Source: Gilliamella sp. wkB112
Lineage (GTDB): Bacteria > Pseudomonadota > Gammaproteobacteria > Enterobacterales > Orbaceae
Length of the DNA: 64,000 nucleotides
Direction of reading: 5' to 3'
NCBI RefSeq assembly: GCF_001690685.1
Contig: NZ_LZGL01000020.1
Coordinates: forward strand, 62,001 to 126,000
In this document: positions 1 through 9,337 of the stretch, one piece after another
Layout of the letters: every line of letters begins with the position of its first letter
How positions within the stretch are numbered: position 1 is the stretch's first letter
The notes under the pieces: generated by a model
Seen by the model: the letters and a program-made list of their open reading frames with translations, nothing else
What the model was told of the DNA's origin: nothing
The model's database searches: none
Made by a program: the position numbers and the translations under genes

Positions 1-105
1 AATTTCGCCTTCAGATAATTTTAGATTCACTCGATCAATCGCTCGTAAAAGACCGTCAGGAGTAATAAATTCAATAGTCAAATTACGGATATCTAATAAT
101 GCCAT
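1..105 (-). CDS. sapD: SapD, ABC transporter ATPase (N-terminal fragment)
   Basis: Only the first 35 codons lie in the window; the gene runs off the left edge. The start ATG at 105 comes 2 bp after the sapC stop. The residues ([13 protein letters not shown]...) match the first beta strands of SapD/DppD-type ATPases. The Walker A motif would lie beyond position 1. Position behind sapB-sapC is the main support. In E. coli SapD and SapF energise the SapBC permease, described both as a peptide importer and, without SapA, as a putrescine exporter. Confidence 0.8.
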   Translation of the reverse strand, partial: MALLDIRNLTIEFITPDGLLRAIDRVNLKLSEGEI

Positions 106-107
106 AA

Positions 108-968
108 CTAATTACTCGCTTGACGACCATATAGGCCAAAAATAAACAAATAAACTAATGTAATAGTAATGGCTACAGCAATTCCTGGTGATAAAAAAGC
201 CCAGTAATTTGTAGTAATAATATCTTTCATTTGAAACATCATCATGCCTAGATCTGGTCGGGAAATGTCATTTGCAAAACCTAAAAATGTTAAAGTGGTA
301 ATGGCTAAAATAGCAGTCCCAAATAACGATACAAGTTCAGTTAAATAAACAGGTAATATATTAGGAATAATATAGCTATTTAAAATTGTAAACGCTGATA
401 ATCCATCTAATCGATAAGCTGTAATATAGATTTTATGCCATTCCCTGATCATTTGTTGGTAAATATTGTAAATAAAACGAGGCATATAGGATAAAACAAT
501 AACTACTAGCATATTCGTGATATTGTCTTCAATTAATAAGCTGATTACTATTACTGCCAACAATGGAGGAATCACCATACAAAATCGAAATAATAATAAT
601 ATTACTGCCCTTAAAATTGGAATAAAAAACATTATATAATTTAATATACTACCAACCAAAACCACATAAAATACAGCTTTCATGGTCATTGCAATAGTTG
701 ATCGGTATCCTATCAATAGGTAATAAAATATATCTTGTCCTTGAGCATTAGTTCCAAGAATATGGTTGATATCACCATTTATAACCCAAGCTGGTGGCAG
801 AGAAACCGCATAAATAGGATCTAAATGGGCATGAAAAAACCAACGAGTTGATAACGCTACAAACATAATTGCCAAAATTCCATAGAACCCTATCATAGAA
901 TAAAGATCACTATGTAATTTCTTAAAACATAGAGTTAGCTTATTAAGTAACTTGATTCGCCTAAACAT
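108..968 (-). CDS. sapC: SapC, ABC transporter permease
   Basis: 286 residues, close to E. coli SapC (296). It is a multi-pass inner-membrane permease of the binding-protein-dependent type. An N-terminal helix (about residues 25-45) precedes a short periplasmic part with the DPI and [11 protein letters not shown] signature of Opp/Dpp/Sap permease C subunits. Several further helices follow, with a coupling-helix region near [19 protein letters not shown]. It overlaps the end of sapB by 8 bp, so translation is probably coupled, and is followed at once by sapD. Confidence 0.88.
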   Translation of the reverse strand: MFRRIKLLNKLTLCFKKLHSDLYSMIGFYGILAIMFVALSTRWFFHAHLDPIYAVSLPPAWVINGDINHILGTNAQGQDIFYYLLIGYRSTIAMTMKAVFYVVLVGSILNYIMFFIPILRAVILLLFRFCMVIPPLLAVIVISLLIEDNITNMLVVIVLSYMPRFIYNIYQQMIREWHKIYITAYRLDGLSAFTILNSYIIPNILPVYLTELVSLFGTAILAITTLTFLGFANDISRPDLGMMMFQMKDIITTNYWAFLSPGIAVAITITLVYLFIFGLYGRQASN

Positions 969-1890
969 AATTTTCCTTATGCCTCATAGGATAAATCACA
1001 ATAGCTGAAATTTCACCAAACAATGTCAATAAACTAATCAAAGATCCGCATGCTAAAATTGCAATAGCAATGATGGAATAGTTATGGTGATAATAAGCCA
1101 TCATAATCCATTGCCCTAGCCCTACCCGATTAAATAAGATCTCAATAACCATCGTTGAAAATAATAATGTTGTAGTATTATAAGTTAATAATGGAATAGT
1201 TGCTGGAATTGAGTTAGGTAATAAATGTTTACGTAAAATTTTAAATGGTGAAGTTTCACGAATAATCGCCATTTTAATAAAATTTTGTTGAGCTGTATTT
1301 TTCACATTTTGGCTAACTAATTGAATAGTTACAATACTGGGTTGAATAGATAAAATAGTAATGGGTAAAAGCAAATATTGCATTTGTTCAAGTAGTAATT
1401 CTATCTTATCTGTTTTAGATGAAAGAATAATATCTAATAAAGAAGCACTAGTAACTGGAGGCGCAATATTAAAATTAATAAATAATGACCATGTAGATGA
1501 TGATAAATACATAGCAACAATAACAATTAGTACTAAAGGGCATGAGTAAAGAAGTAAACAACTTAATCTAATAGTGTTATTTAACCAATTAATATTACTT
1601 AACCCCAAAAAAACACCTAAAGGAATACCAATTAATAACGTAATAATTAAAGCTAAAATACAAAGCTCAAATGTAGCAGATAATGTCTGTAAAAATGGAA
1701 CATGTTCTCCTGATAACAATATGAATTGACCTTGTATTAACTGCTTAAAAAAAGCAGTATAGGCATCAAAAAAACTTAAATTGAAAAATATTGAATCGGG
1801 AACAAAATAAACAAGACAAAAGCTAATCTGAGCCAACACACAGACAATGAATAAGAATGTTACTATTTTTCTTAAAATATAGATTATCAT
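961..1890 (-). CDS. sapB: SapB, ABC transporter permease
   Basis: 309 residues, near E. coli SapB (321). It starts with MIIYILRKIVTFLFIV, the usual N-terminal helix of OppB/DppB/SapB permeases. The C-terminal half has the family segment FNRVGLGQWIMMAYYHHNYSII. It is the first gene of the Sap unit here. The upstream neighbour on the same strand is rne with its own terminator, so sapA, which begins the operon in enterics, is not at this locus. SapBCDF working without SapA would fit the reported putrescine-export role; that function is inferred. Confidence 0.87.
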   Translation of the reverse strand: MIIYILRKIVTFLFIVCVLAQISFCLVYFVPDSIFFNLSFFDAYTAFFKQLIQGQFILLSGEHVPFLQTLSATFELCILALIITLLIGIPLGVFLGLSNINWLNNTIRLSCLLLYSCPLVLIVIVAMYLSSSTWSLFINFNIAPPVTSASLLDIILSSKTDKIELLLEQMQYLLLPITILSIQPSIVTIQLVSQNVKNTAQQNFIKMAIIRETSPFKILRKHLLPNSIPATIPLLTYNTTTLLFSTMVIEILFNRVGLGQWIMMAYYHHNYSIIAIAILACGSLISLLTLFGEISAIVIYPMRHKENYV

Positions 1891-1928
1891 TATACATCTT
1901 TATTGTAATTAATGCCCCAAATAGAAAC

Positions 1929-1952
1929 AGTGGGAGATATATTTCTCCCACT
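1929..1952 (-). terminator. Hairpin terminator after rne
   Basis: A perfect 9-bp stem (AGTGGGAGA / TCTCCCACT) with a 6-nt loop lies 17 bp past the rne stop codon. On the minus strand the T-tract behind it is broken (TGTTTCTATTT), so termination may be partial and allow read-through into sapB. Confidence 0.65.
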
Positions 1953-1969
1953 TTATTAATAATAGTTTT

Positions 1970-4669
1970 TTAATCAGATGGTAATATTGGTTTACTTGCC
2001 TCTGCATATGCATGATCTTGTGCACTTAAACCGCCAGCATTACCTTTACCATTAAAATGATATTCCGACTCCTCACGAAGTTTTATTGCCACCTCAGATA
2101 CTAAATATTCAGGGGCTGGTGCTTTAGTCATAGCCGATGAAGAATAACCAACTATTTTTTGATGATCAATAATCGGAGAATCACTATCACTAACATTTTG
2201 TTCACCAGCTTCATAGTCAATATTCAATTCAATAGCAACAGGGGGCTGATTTTGTAGTGTTTCATTAATTTTATTAGAATCAACAATATTATTAGTACTA
2301 CCATTCTCAATTTTATCTTTAACAATAACTGGTAACAATAATGATGGAATAACCGGAACAATATCATTTGGTTCATCATTATTATTAATTAAACTACTAT
2401 AATCAATTACCACTCTTCCCAATGCTAATTCTAATGAAGCAGCAGCAAATGGTAATGGAACTGGAGATTGTTTAAGATAATTATTTTTAACACGTCTCTT
2501 ATTTCGTTGCCCATTCATCCGTAAATGTCTAGATGTACGACGTTGGCGTTTTGGTTGTTGCTCTACAGCCGATACATCTATTGTTTCTGATACAATGACT
2601 GGTAACAATACCGAAGGAATAATCACTTTATCTTGCACAACCGGCACGACTGATATTTCATTAGTCATATCAGCTGTTTTAATTCGTACACTCTTAGTTA
2701 ATGATCGCTGTTGGCGCCTTGGTTTGACTTCACGTTGTTTAGTTTGAACAACTTCATTAACAACTTTAGTTGTGTTATTTGAGGCAGAATTAGCTATATT
2801 ATTATTTTGTTTAGCCCGACGATTATTATTTTTAACAGTTTCTTTTAGATCTTCCGTTGCAATATTGCTACTGTTGGTAGTTGTAGTATTATTCTTATTA
2901 TTACGTTGACGTCGATTATGTGATCGTTGATTATCACGTCTTTTAGTTGGTTGTGCCTTTACTATTGGTTGAGGTTCAGTCTTTTCGGTCACAAATAATT
3001 TACGTAACCTTGAAATTAGACCATTAAAGAAACCAACTGATTTTTCAGGTTTAGGTTCAATTTTAGATGTGGTATTCGTTTCAACTTTAGGTCCTGAAAG
3101 TACTGCTTGTTCAACTATAGTTTCAGCAATTTCTTCTTCTTCCTCTTCTTCTAGCTCACGAATAAGTTTAGGTAAATTATAACTTAGTACATCAGTTTCT
3201 TCACCACTACGTTTACGAATTACTTTATAGAGTGGTGTTTCCATTTCTTCATCGCTAGCAATCACAATTTTGACATCAGGATGCATGCGTTCAATATTAG
3301 TAATAGCACGGCGTTTTTCATTCAATAAATAACTAGCAATAGGTACCGGAACAATTACATCAATTTGCACGGTATTATCTTTCATCGCTTCTTCTTGAAT
3401 TAACCGAAGAATAGAAAGAGATAGTGAGTTATTATCCCTAACAGTACCTGTTCCTTGACAACGCGGACAAATATGATGAGTAGCTTCACGCAAAGAAGGA
3501 CTTAAGCGTTGGCGCGACATTTCAAGCAAACCAAACCGTGAGATTCGTGTAGTTTGAATTCTAGCTCGGTCTGTTTTCATTGCTTCTTTAAGGCGGTTTT
3601 CGACTTCTCGTTGGTTGCGAATTGGAGTCATATCAATAAAATCAATTACGATTAATCCACCAAGATCGCGTAAACGTAATTGACGAGCAATTTCTTCTGC
3701 AGCCTCAAGATTAGTATTAAAAGCAGTCTCTTCAATATCACTACCACGAATTGATTTTGCTGAGTTAATATCAATAGCTGTTAAAGCCTCAGTCGCATCA
3801 ATAACAATCGAACCACCTGAAGGTAACCTAACTTCACGTTGAAATGCCGACTCAATTTGACCTTCGATTTGAAAATGATTAAATAATGGTACATCGCCTT
3901 CGTAGAGTTTAAGGCGACTAACATATTCTACACGCCCTAAATCCACTAACCGTTTTTTAGCTATTTCAAGTACTTTCGGATTATCGATCAGAATATCGCC
4001 AACATCATCACGTAAATAATCGCGAAATGCTCGAGTGATAATATCACTTTCTTTATGAATTAAACTTGGCGCAGGATGATTTTTAGCTTCATTTTGAATG
4101 GCAGACCAATAATTAACCAAAGCATCAAGATCTTGTTGTAACTCTTCTTGAGTTTTACCAACACCAGCTGTTCTAGCAATAACCCCCATCCCTTTTGGTT
4201 TTTCAATCGCATCAATAATCCGCTTCAGATCAGCTCGTTCTTCACCTTCAATACGACGTGATACCCCCCCTGCACGAGGATCGTTTGGCATTAAGACTAA
4301 ATAACTCCCGGCCAAGCTAATATACGTTGTTAATGCCGCGCCTTTTTTGCCACGAATCTCTTTTTCAATTTGAATTAATACTTCCTGACCTTCTTGTAAA
4401 TGTTTGATGCTACGGCGTCCAGAAATATTGGAAGGGAAATAGCTTTCAGCAATTTCTTTTAATGGTAAAAATCCATCACGTTCACCACCATAAGAAACAA
4501 AGGCTGCTTCTAAACTTGGATTGATTTTAGTAATTTTACCTTTATAAATATTAGCTTTTTTTTGCTCATGACCAAGGCTTTCGATATCTAAATCATATAA
4601 CCTTTGACCATCGACAAGAGCGACTCGCAGCTCTTCTTGCTGGGTTGCGTTGATTAGCATTCTTTTCAT
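1970..4669 (-). CDS. rne: Ribonuclease E
   Basis: 899 residues (E. coli 1061). Endoribonuclease and scaffold of the RNA degradosome. S1 RNA-binding domain at about residues 35-125; catalytic acidic residues D300 (AIDINSA) and D343 (VIDFIDM); zinc-link cysteines C401 and C404 (CPRC). After about residue 520 the protein is disordered and rich in N, K, R and Q, as in other RNase E tails. An amphipathic segment around FFNGLISRLRKLF resembles the membrane-anchoring segment A. The extreme C-terminus (MTKAPAPEY ... GKGNAGG) matches the PNPase-binding motif. The tail is shorter than in E. coli, so helicase and enolase sites may differ. Confidence 0.97.
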   Translation of the reverse strand: MKRMLINATQQEELRVALVDGQRLYDLDIESLGHEQKKANIYKGKITKINPSLEAAFVSYGGERDGFLPLKEIAESYFPSNISGRRSIKHLQEGQEVLIQIEKEIRGKKGAALTTYISLAGSYLVLMPNDPRAGGVSRRIEGEERADLKRIIDAIEKPKGMGVIARTAGVGKTQEELQQDLDALVNYWSAIQNEAKNHPAPSLIHKESDIITRAFRDYLRDDVGDILIDNPKVLEIAKKRLVDLGRVEYVSRLKLYEGDVPLFNHFQIEGQIESAFQREVRLPSGGSIVIDATEALTAIDINSAKSIRGSDIEETAFNTNLEAAEEIARQLRLRDLGGLIVIDFIDMTPIRNQREVENRLKEAMKTDRARIQTTRISRFGLLEMSRQRLSPSLREATHHICPRCQGTGTVRDNNSLSLSILRLIQEEAMKDNTVQIDVIVPVPIASYLLNEKRRAITNIERMHPDVKIVIASDEEMETPLYKVIRKRSGEETDVLSYNLPKLIRELEEEEEEEIAETIVEQAVLSGPKVETNTTSKIEPKPEKSVGFFNGLISRLRKLFVTEKTEPQPIVKAQPTKRRDNQRSHNRRQRNNKNNTTTTNSSNIATEDLKETVKNNNRRAKQNNNIANSASNNTTKVVNEVVQTKQREVKPRRQQRSLTKSVRIKTADMTNEISVVPVVQDKVIIPSVLLPVIVSETIDVSAVEQQPKRQRRTSRHLRMNGQRNKRRVKNNYLKQSPVPLPFAAASLELALGRVVIDYSSLINNNDEPNDIVPVIPSLLLPVIVKDKIENGSTNNIVDSNKINETLQNQPPVAIELNIDYEAGEQNVSDSDSPIIDHQKIVGYSSSAMTKAPAPEYLVSEVAIKLREESEYHFNGKGNAGGLSAQDHAYAEASKPILPSD

Positions 4670-4670
4670 T

Positions 4671-4712
4671 ATTCTACACTCTTAATTAATCTTAATTAAT
4701 TGTAGGTAGAAT
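4671..4712 (-). promoter_or_regulatory. Stem at the rne translation start
   Basis: In the rne leader, ATTCTAC (4671-4677) pairs perfectly with GTAGAAT (4706-4712). The stem would end one base before the ATG at 4669 and enclose a duplicated CTTAATTAAT element and the weak ribosome-binding AAGAG. RNase E is known in enterics to control its own mRNA through leader hairpins; this stem is a candidate for such control. It is short, so the call is tentative. Confidence 0.35.
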
Positions 4713-5185
4713 CCAATTATTTATAGAGTGCTTATTTTAACAATGGTAACCAATGATACTAAATTCAGCGCGTTTATACGGTATTCATTATTTTATTTGT
4801 GTTATTTTTGTTATTATTTTATGTGAATCCGCTATTATTTACCTAATAACAATTCTATATTTCAGGCACAACTTTCAATCCGAAAACTTTGCATATTTTT
4901 CGAACTATCCCTAAAAATATAATCCATTGATATCATTTTATGGTTAATTTGCAATCCAACTTTTTTATCGGTCTTTGGCAAACAAACTAAATCTTTTTTA
5001 ATTGTTTAAAATAAACATGTTATCTAACTATAATGGTTCTACTTACACTATTTTCTTTTAGAAATTTGTAATGTCTAACGCCATTGCTGCATTACAAGGA
5101 TAAAATTATCCATCTCTATTATTCACGTTTCAGCTAAGGATAGCAAGCAAATTAAATCCACTACTATTAAATAAAAAATTAATAA
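4713..5185. other. Intergenic region upstream of rne, no gene seen
   Basis: About 470 bp of very AT-rich DNA between the end of the sensor-kinase gene and the rne leader. It should contain the rne promoter, but I could not fix one with confidence. A TATAAT hexamer lies on the plus strand at 5029-5034 with no good -35. I found no convincing terminator for the upstream kinase gene, no tRNA and no ORF above about 10 codons with a ribosome-binding site. Confidence 0.5.
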
Positions 5186-6526
5186 TTATTCTTCTGTTCT
5201 GAGCGACACTACAAACCTTGCCCCACCTAATGGGCTAGTTACAACAAAAGCTTTACCATTATGAAATTCAGCCATTAATTTTACATAGGCCAAACCAAGC
5301 CCATATCCCCCCGTTGCGCGAGTTCGGCTGGTATCGAGTCTAGAAAAAGGCATAAAAATCTTTTCGCGGGCATCAAAAGGAATACCAGCTCCATCGTCAT
5401 CAATTTCAATTACTACACTATTCTGTTGTTTACTCAAATTCAAAATAGCTTTATGTGTTGCATATTTGAACGCATTAAGTAATAAATTTTTGACAATTGT
5501 TTCCATAAGATTAGTGTCAATTAATGCCTCAACATCTTGGCAATTACAAACTAATTCAAACTTTGGAGGTTTGAAAAGTTCTAATGACTGACAAACTTTA
5601 TCACCCCATTCTTTTAATGATACACAACTTAGATTTAACTCAATATTACTTTGCTGCATTTTGAAGTAATTTAAACTAGCGTTAATCAGTGTTTCTAGTT
5701 CATTAATATCATCGCTCATACCTTTTTGTAAGAGAGACCTTTCTTGTTGATCATTCGATTCTTCTAGCATGCTTAGTTCAAAGCGCATTCTAGCAAGAGG
5801 TGTACGTAATTCATGAGCCATAGCATGTGAAATAGTTTGATTGGTACTAACTAAATGTTCAATATGGGTTCCCATATTATTAAGAACATTTGCTAGTGGT
5901 TTAAATAACCAACCTTTAACATTTTCGGTGCGTGCATGTAGATTTCCTTGCCCTAATTGTTCTGCGGTTTGACGAATATTCACTAAGTCTTTCCAGACTG
6001 CACTAAAAGCAAAATAAATCAAAATAAAAAAGATAATAGCACTAAATAATGCCCAGATAATAAGAAAAACACTCAATGACATCGTGTTAGATTCTAAAAT
6101 ATCACGCATTACAATAGGACCTAATTGCAGCAAATTACCATCGTTCAAATCAACATATACAACCTCTCTATCACTATCATACGCAAAACCCAGTTTTACT
6201 AATTCGTTATGTACAGAATGAGGTAGTGATGTATTAATTGGCTGTATCTCTATTGGATAGCCAAAATAAGGTTGCAATTCATCAACAACTTGCTGTAGCG
6301 GTCGATCCTTATTTTCATTAATTTGCATTCGGATTAAATTAACCGTTCCTCGTTGAGATTCACGGAACACAATATGATCATCTGGCATATCAGTTAATGA
6401 GGACGGTAAGGAATCAAATACTAATAAAGCACCATAAGCAATAATACACTGCAATGAAAGTAAAATAACCAGATAAAATATAATACGGCGATTAAAAAAC
6501 AATGGTTTAGCTAATAGCTGGCTCAA
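5186..6526 (-). CDS. rstB: RstB-like sensor histidine kinase
   Basis: 446 residues (E. coli RstB 433). Inner-membrane sensor: TM helix at about 13-35, a periplasmic sensing region of roughly 115 residues, TM helix at about 155-175, HAMP linker, HisKA box with H238 (HAMAHELRTPL), then an ATP-binding domain with N (LLLNAFKYA), DDDGAGIP and a GGYGLGLAYVK G2 box. It overlaps the response-regulator gene by 4 bp (ATGA), so the two are coupled. The paired regulator is clearly RstA-like, which supports the name. In enterics RstAB responds to acid and to PhoPQ; the signal here is unknown. Confidence 0.8.
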   Translation of the reverse strand: MSQLLAKPLFFNRRIIFYLVILLSLQCIIAYGALLVFDSLPSSLTDMPDDHIVFRESQRGTVNLIRMQINENKDRPLQQVVDELQPYFGYPIEIQPINTSLPHSVHNELVKLGFAYDSDREVVYVDLNDGNLLQLGPIVMRDILESNTMSLSVFLIIWALFSAIIFFILIYFAFSAVWKDLVNIRQTAEQLGQGNLHARTENVKGWLFKPLANVLNNMGTHIEHLVSTNQTISHAMAHELRTPLARMRFELSMLEESNDQQERSLLQKGMSDDINELETLINASLNYFKMQQSNIELNLSCVSLKEWGDKVCQSLELFKPPKFELVCNCQDVEALIDTNLMETIVKNLLLNAFKYATHKAILNLSKQQNSVVIEIDDDGAGIPFDAREKIFMPFSRLDTSRTRATGGYGLGLAYVKLMAEFHNGKAFVVTSPLGGARFVVSLRTEE

Positions 6527-7251
6527 TGGTTATCCCCTTCTCGCAAGAATAGATAACCTTTACCGCGTACCGTTTTGATTCGTAATGGATTATCTGGATC
6601 ATCGAGTAATTTACGACGAAGTCTTGAAATTCGAGCATCAATCGAACGATCACTACCGTCAAAATCAATACCTCTAACCTGAGAAAAAATATCGTCTCGT
6701 GATAGAATTTTGCCGGCATTACTAGCAAGTAACCATAAAAGGTCAAATTCAGCTGTAGTTAAATCGATTTCTTGATCTTGTAATGATACTTTACGATTTT
6801 CAGCATCAATTACCAGATTATCAAAAACTATTATTTTGTCATTAAAAGACATAATCGATTCTTTATTATCTTCTTTATCTAACTCAATCTGTTTCCGTCG
6901 CAGTAAAGCGCGAATTCGAGCTAAAAGTAATCTCGGTTCAACTGGTTTAGCTAAATAATCATCAGCTCCCAATTCAAGCCCGACGATTTCATCGATATTA
7001 TCTTCACTTGCTGTCATTATAAGAATAAAATTATTAAACCATGTACGTATATCACGGCAAATATCAAACCCCGATTTTTCTGGTAACATGACGTCTAAAA
7101 TCACCAGATCTGGATTGAGTTTTTGAATTTTTTCTTCTGCCCCTTCACCACTATTATGCCATTCAACAATATAACCTTGCCTAATAAGATAAACTTGAAT
7201 TAGATTAGCTAATCGCTCATCATCTTCGATGATTAATATACGTTCACTCAT
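6523..7251 (-). CDS. rstA: RstA-like response regulator (OmpR family)
   Basis: 242 residues (E. coli RstA 239). Receiver domain with phospho-acceptor D53 (VILDVMLP), acidic pocket EDD at 9-11 and K of the LAKPVEP motif. The C-terminal winged helix has DLTTAEFDLLWLLASNAGK and SIDARISRLRRKLLDDP, close to RstA. First gene of the pair; its upstream region has three direct repeats with an 11-bp period that look like its own binding sites, so autoregulation is likely. Confidence 0.85.
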   Translation of the reverse strand: MSERILIIEDDERLANLIQVYLIRQGYIVEWHNSGEGAEEKIQKLNPDLVILDVMLPEKSGFDICRDIRTWFNNFILIMTASEDNIDEIVGLELGADDYLAKPVEPRLLLARIRALLRRKQIELDKEDNKESIMSFNDKIIVFDNLVIDAENRKVSLQDQEIDLTTAEFDLLWLLASNAGKILSRDDIFSQVRGIDFDGSDRSIDARISRLRRKLLDDPDNPLRIKTVRGKGYLFLREGDNH

Positions 7252-7292
7252 TTTTCCTTCTTATTACTATAAGGTATAATTAGAGATACCTC

Positions 7293-7346
7293 ATTATACA
7301 GACAATTTCATATCCGTTACAAAATATATACAAAGAGCCTACAAAG
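7293..7346 (-). promoter_or_regulatory. rstA promoter with triple 11-bp direct repeat
   Basis: On the plus strand TACAAA occurs at 7318, 7329 and 7340, exactly 11 bp apart, which is the spacing used by OmpR/PhoB-type regulators binding one face of DNA. On the minus strand a TATAAT -10 (complement of 7293-7298) has the nearest repeat lying in its -35 position (7316-7321, TGTAAC), as in activator-dependent promoters. GTTACA in the nearest repeat is also part of the E. coli RstA box. It drives rstA and could also affect the divergent phosphatase gene. Confidence 0.6.
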
Positions 7347-7407
7347 TTTAAAATCACTCTATGAGAAAATTTGCACATTTATATAAATTGAATATGTTTA
7401 TTAACAA

Positions 7408-8133
7408 ATGAATACTTTTTCATCGATTGCAAACCATATTTATTATCCTTCTTATACACAATATCAAACACCAATTGTTTTATGTGACTTTGACGGCACC
7501 ATTAGCGTGAAGGATGTCACTGATACTTTACTGAGCCATTTCGGTCAAGATGGTTGTGACGAATTAGAAGAATTATGGGTTAATGGTAAGATTGGTTCTC
7601 AAGAGTGCATGAGTAAGCAAATTGCATTAATGAAAGCCAACCTTGATGAGCTTAATTATGTCTTGTCACAAATTGAAATTGACCCAACATTTAAAGCTTT
7701 TATTGAGTATACCGAAACAAATCATATTCCTGTGCATATTGTCAGTGATGGATTAGATTATGCTATTCAGTTTATTTTAAAACGTCATGGCATGGAACAT
7801 TTACCGATTTTTGCAAATAAACTATTGCATGATAATGATCGCAGCTGGCGATTAGAATTCCCTTATGCTAATAAAAATTGTATTAAACAAAGTGGTAATT
7901 GCAAATGTAATCATGTAAAACAGCAACATTTTAATCAAATACTTTATGTTGGCGATGGTACTTCAGATTACTGTGTGTCACATAATGTGGATTTTGTTTT
8001 TGCTAAGGATAAACTCATTCATTATTGTAAAAAAAATAAGATTGAATATAGTGCGATTAATTGTTTTGCTGATGTAACCAAAGCATTGAAGCAAGCACAG
8101 TCAACAGCAATTCCATACATGATGGTAAAGTAA
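7408..8133 (+). CDS. MtnX-like HAD-IB phosphatase
   Basis: 241 residues. HAD motif I is CDFDGT with nucleophile D27 and acid D29; motif II is the VSDG region; motif III/IV is VGDGTSDYCVS. A Cys-rich insert (NCIKQSGNCKCNH) matches the MtnX-like group. No methionine-salvage partner is nearby, so the substrate is probably not the methylthio compound of true MtnX. First gene of a four-gene plus-strand group. The start has no clear ribosome-binding site, so the message may be leader-poor or the start slightly different. Confidence 0.75.
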   Translation: MNTFSSIANHIYYPSYTQYQTPIVLCDFDGTISVKDVTDTLLSHFGQDGCDELEELWVNGKIGSQECMSKQIALMKANLDELNYVLSQIEIDPTFKAFIEYTETNHIPVHIVSDGLDYAIQFILKRHGMEHLPIFANKLLHDNDRSWRLEFPYANKNCIKQSGNCKCNHVKQQHFNQILYVGDGTSDYCVSHNVDFVFAKDKLIHYCKKNKIEYSAINCFADVTKALKQAQSTAIPYMMVK

Positions 8134-8146
8134 ATTAGGAATTATA

Positions 8147-8980
8147 ATGGATACAGCACAAGATTTGTCTTATTTTTTACCGGGTAACAAAAATGGGGTG
8201 CTTTTGGTTCATGGGTTAACTGGCACACCAAATGAAATGCGTATTTTAGCCAATGGACTACATAAAGCCGGATTTACTGTTTATGCAGTACAACTAGCTG
8301 GTCATTGTGGTACTGAAGCAGATCTATGTAAAACAACATGGCAAGATTGGTATAAAAGTGTGCAAGATGGTGCCGATTATTTAGCTCAACATGTTGATAA
8401 TGTTTTTGTTGCTGGATTATCAATGGGTGCCCTACTTGCATTACAACTCGCCGCGGATAGACCTGAACAAGTCAAAGGAGTGGGCGTTCTTGCGCCAACA
8501 TTTTATTATGATGGTTGGAGTATGCCATTTTGGGCTAAAAAGTTTTTCTTTTTGTTAGTCTATTTTAAAAAACTCGGTATTTTTCAAAAAGTTTCATTTA
8601 TTGAAAAACCACCTTATGGACTAAAAGATGAACGTATTCGCGCGGTAGTATCTGAAAGTATGCTCAGTGGTGATAGTGGAGCTGCTGGACTAGCAGGTAA
8701 TCCATTTCCGGCTCTAGCTGAAATGCAGTTATTGGCCAAACATGTACGTAAGCAATTGCCCAAAGTAACTTCACCTTGTTTAATTATTCATTCCGGTAAT
8801 GACGATATCGCTAATATTGAAACCAATGCTAAATTAGTTGAGAAAAATGTCTCTGGAACCAAGAAACTTATTGTACTTAATGATAGTTACCACTTAATCA
8901 CTATTGATAGTCAAAGACGAGAAGTCATTAATGAATCCGTTTCTTTTTTCAATAAAATTGCAGCAAGGATAAAAGTGTAA
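8147..8980 (+). CDS. Alpha/beta hydrolase, carboxylesterase-like
   Basis: 277 residues with the alpha/beta-hydrolase layout: oxyanion HGLTG at about 22-26, nucleophile S92 in GLSMG, an acid around GNDDIANI and the catalytic histidine in DSYHLIT near the end. It resembles monoacylglycerol-lipase/carboxylesterase proteins (Est30 type). It is 13 bp after the phosphatase, and its TAA stop overlaps the next ATG by one base, so they are co-transcribed. In this setting it may release or cyclise an acyl intermediate; that is inference. Confidence 0.8.
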   Translation: MDTAQDLSYFLPGNKNGVLLVHGLTGTPNEMRILANGLHKAGFTVYAVQLAGHCGTEADLCKTTWQDWYKSVQDGADYLAQHVDNVFVAGLSMGALLALQLAADRPEQVKGVGVLAPTFYYDGWSMPFWAKKFFFLLVYFKKLGIFQKVSFIEKPPYGLKDERIRAVVSESMLSGDSGAAGLAGNPFPALAEMQLLAKHVRKQLPKVTSPCLIIHSGNDDIANIETNAKLVEKNVSGTKKLIVLNDSYHLITIDSQRREVINESVSFFNKIAARIKV

Positions 8981-9336
8981 TGTCACCATTAGTTATTATA
9001 CTTTGGATCAGTAATATCTGTTTTGATACTCTTGGACAAGTTGCTTTTAAATTTGCCGCTATTTCACCCAATAACCGTGATGGTTGGTATTACTGGTTAG
9101 ATCTTGCAAAAAATATTTGGATCTGGGTCGGAATTATTGCTTACATTGTGGAATTTTTGTTATGGCTAGCATTTTTGACTCTAGTTCCTCTTTCTCAGGG
9201 AGTATTACTTGCTTCATTTAATATTATTACCATAATGCTAGTGGGGCGTGTTCTTTTTAAAGAATTATTAACTTTATATCGAATAATAGGTATGTTGTTA
9301 ATTACATCTGGTGTGATTTTTGTCGGGATGAGTTGA
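8980..9336 (+). CDS. Small DMT/SMR-type membrane protein, subunit 1
   Basis: 118 residues with four predicted helices, the size of SMR or ArnE/ArnF half-transporters. It begins MSPLVIILWISNICFDTLGQVAFKFA; the polar GQ/K in helix 1 is typical of the family. It is directly followed by a second, related gene. Paired small proteins of this kind usually form a heterodimeric exporter (as MdtI/MdtJ or ArnE/ArnF), probably for the product of this cluster. Confidence 0.75.
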   Translation: MSPLVIILWISNICFDTLGQVAFKFAAISPNNRDGWYYWLDLAKNIWIWVGIIAYIVEFLLWLAFLTLVPLSQGVLLASFNIITIMLVGRVLFKELLTLYRIIGMLLITSGVIFVGMS

Positions 9337-9337
9337 T

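Noticed and set aside
5071-5103. Ten-codon ORF upstream of rne (MSNAIAALQG)
   Set aside because: No ribosome-binding site or supporting context; too short to call.
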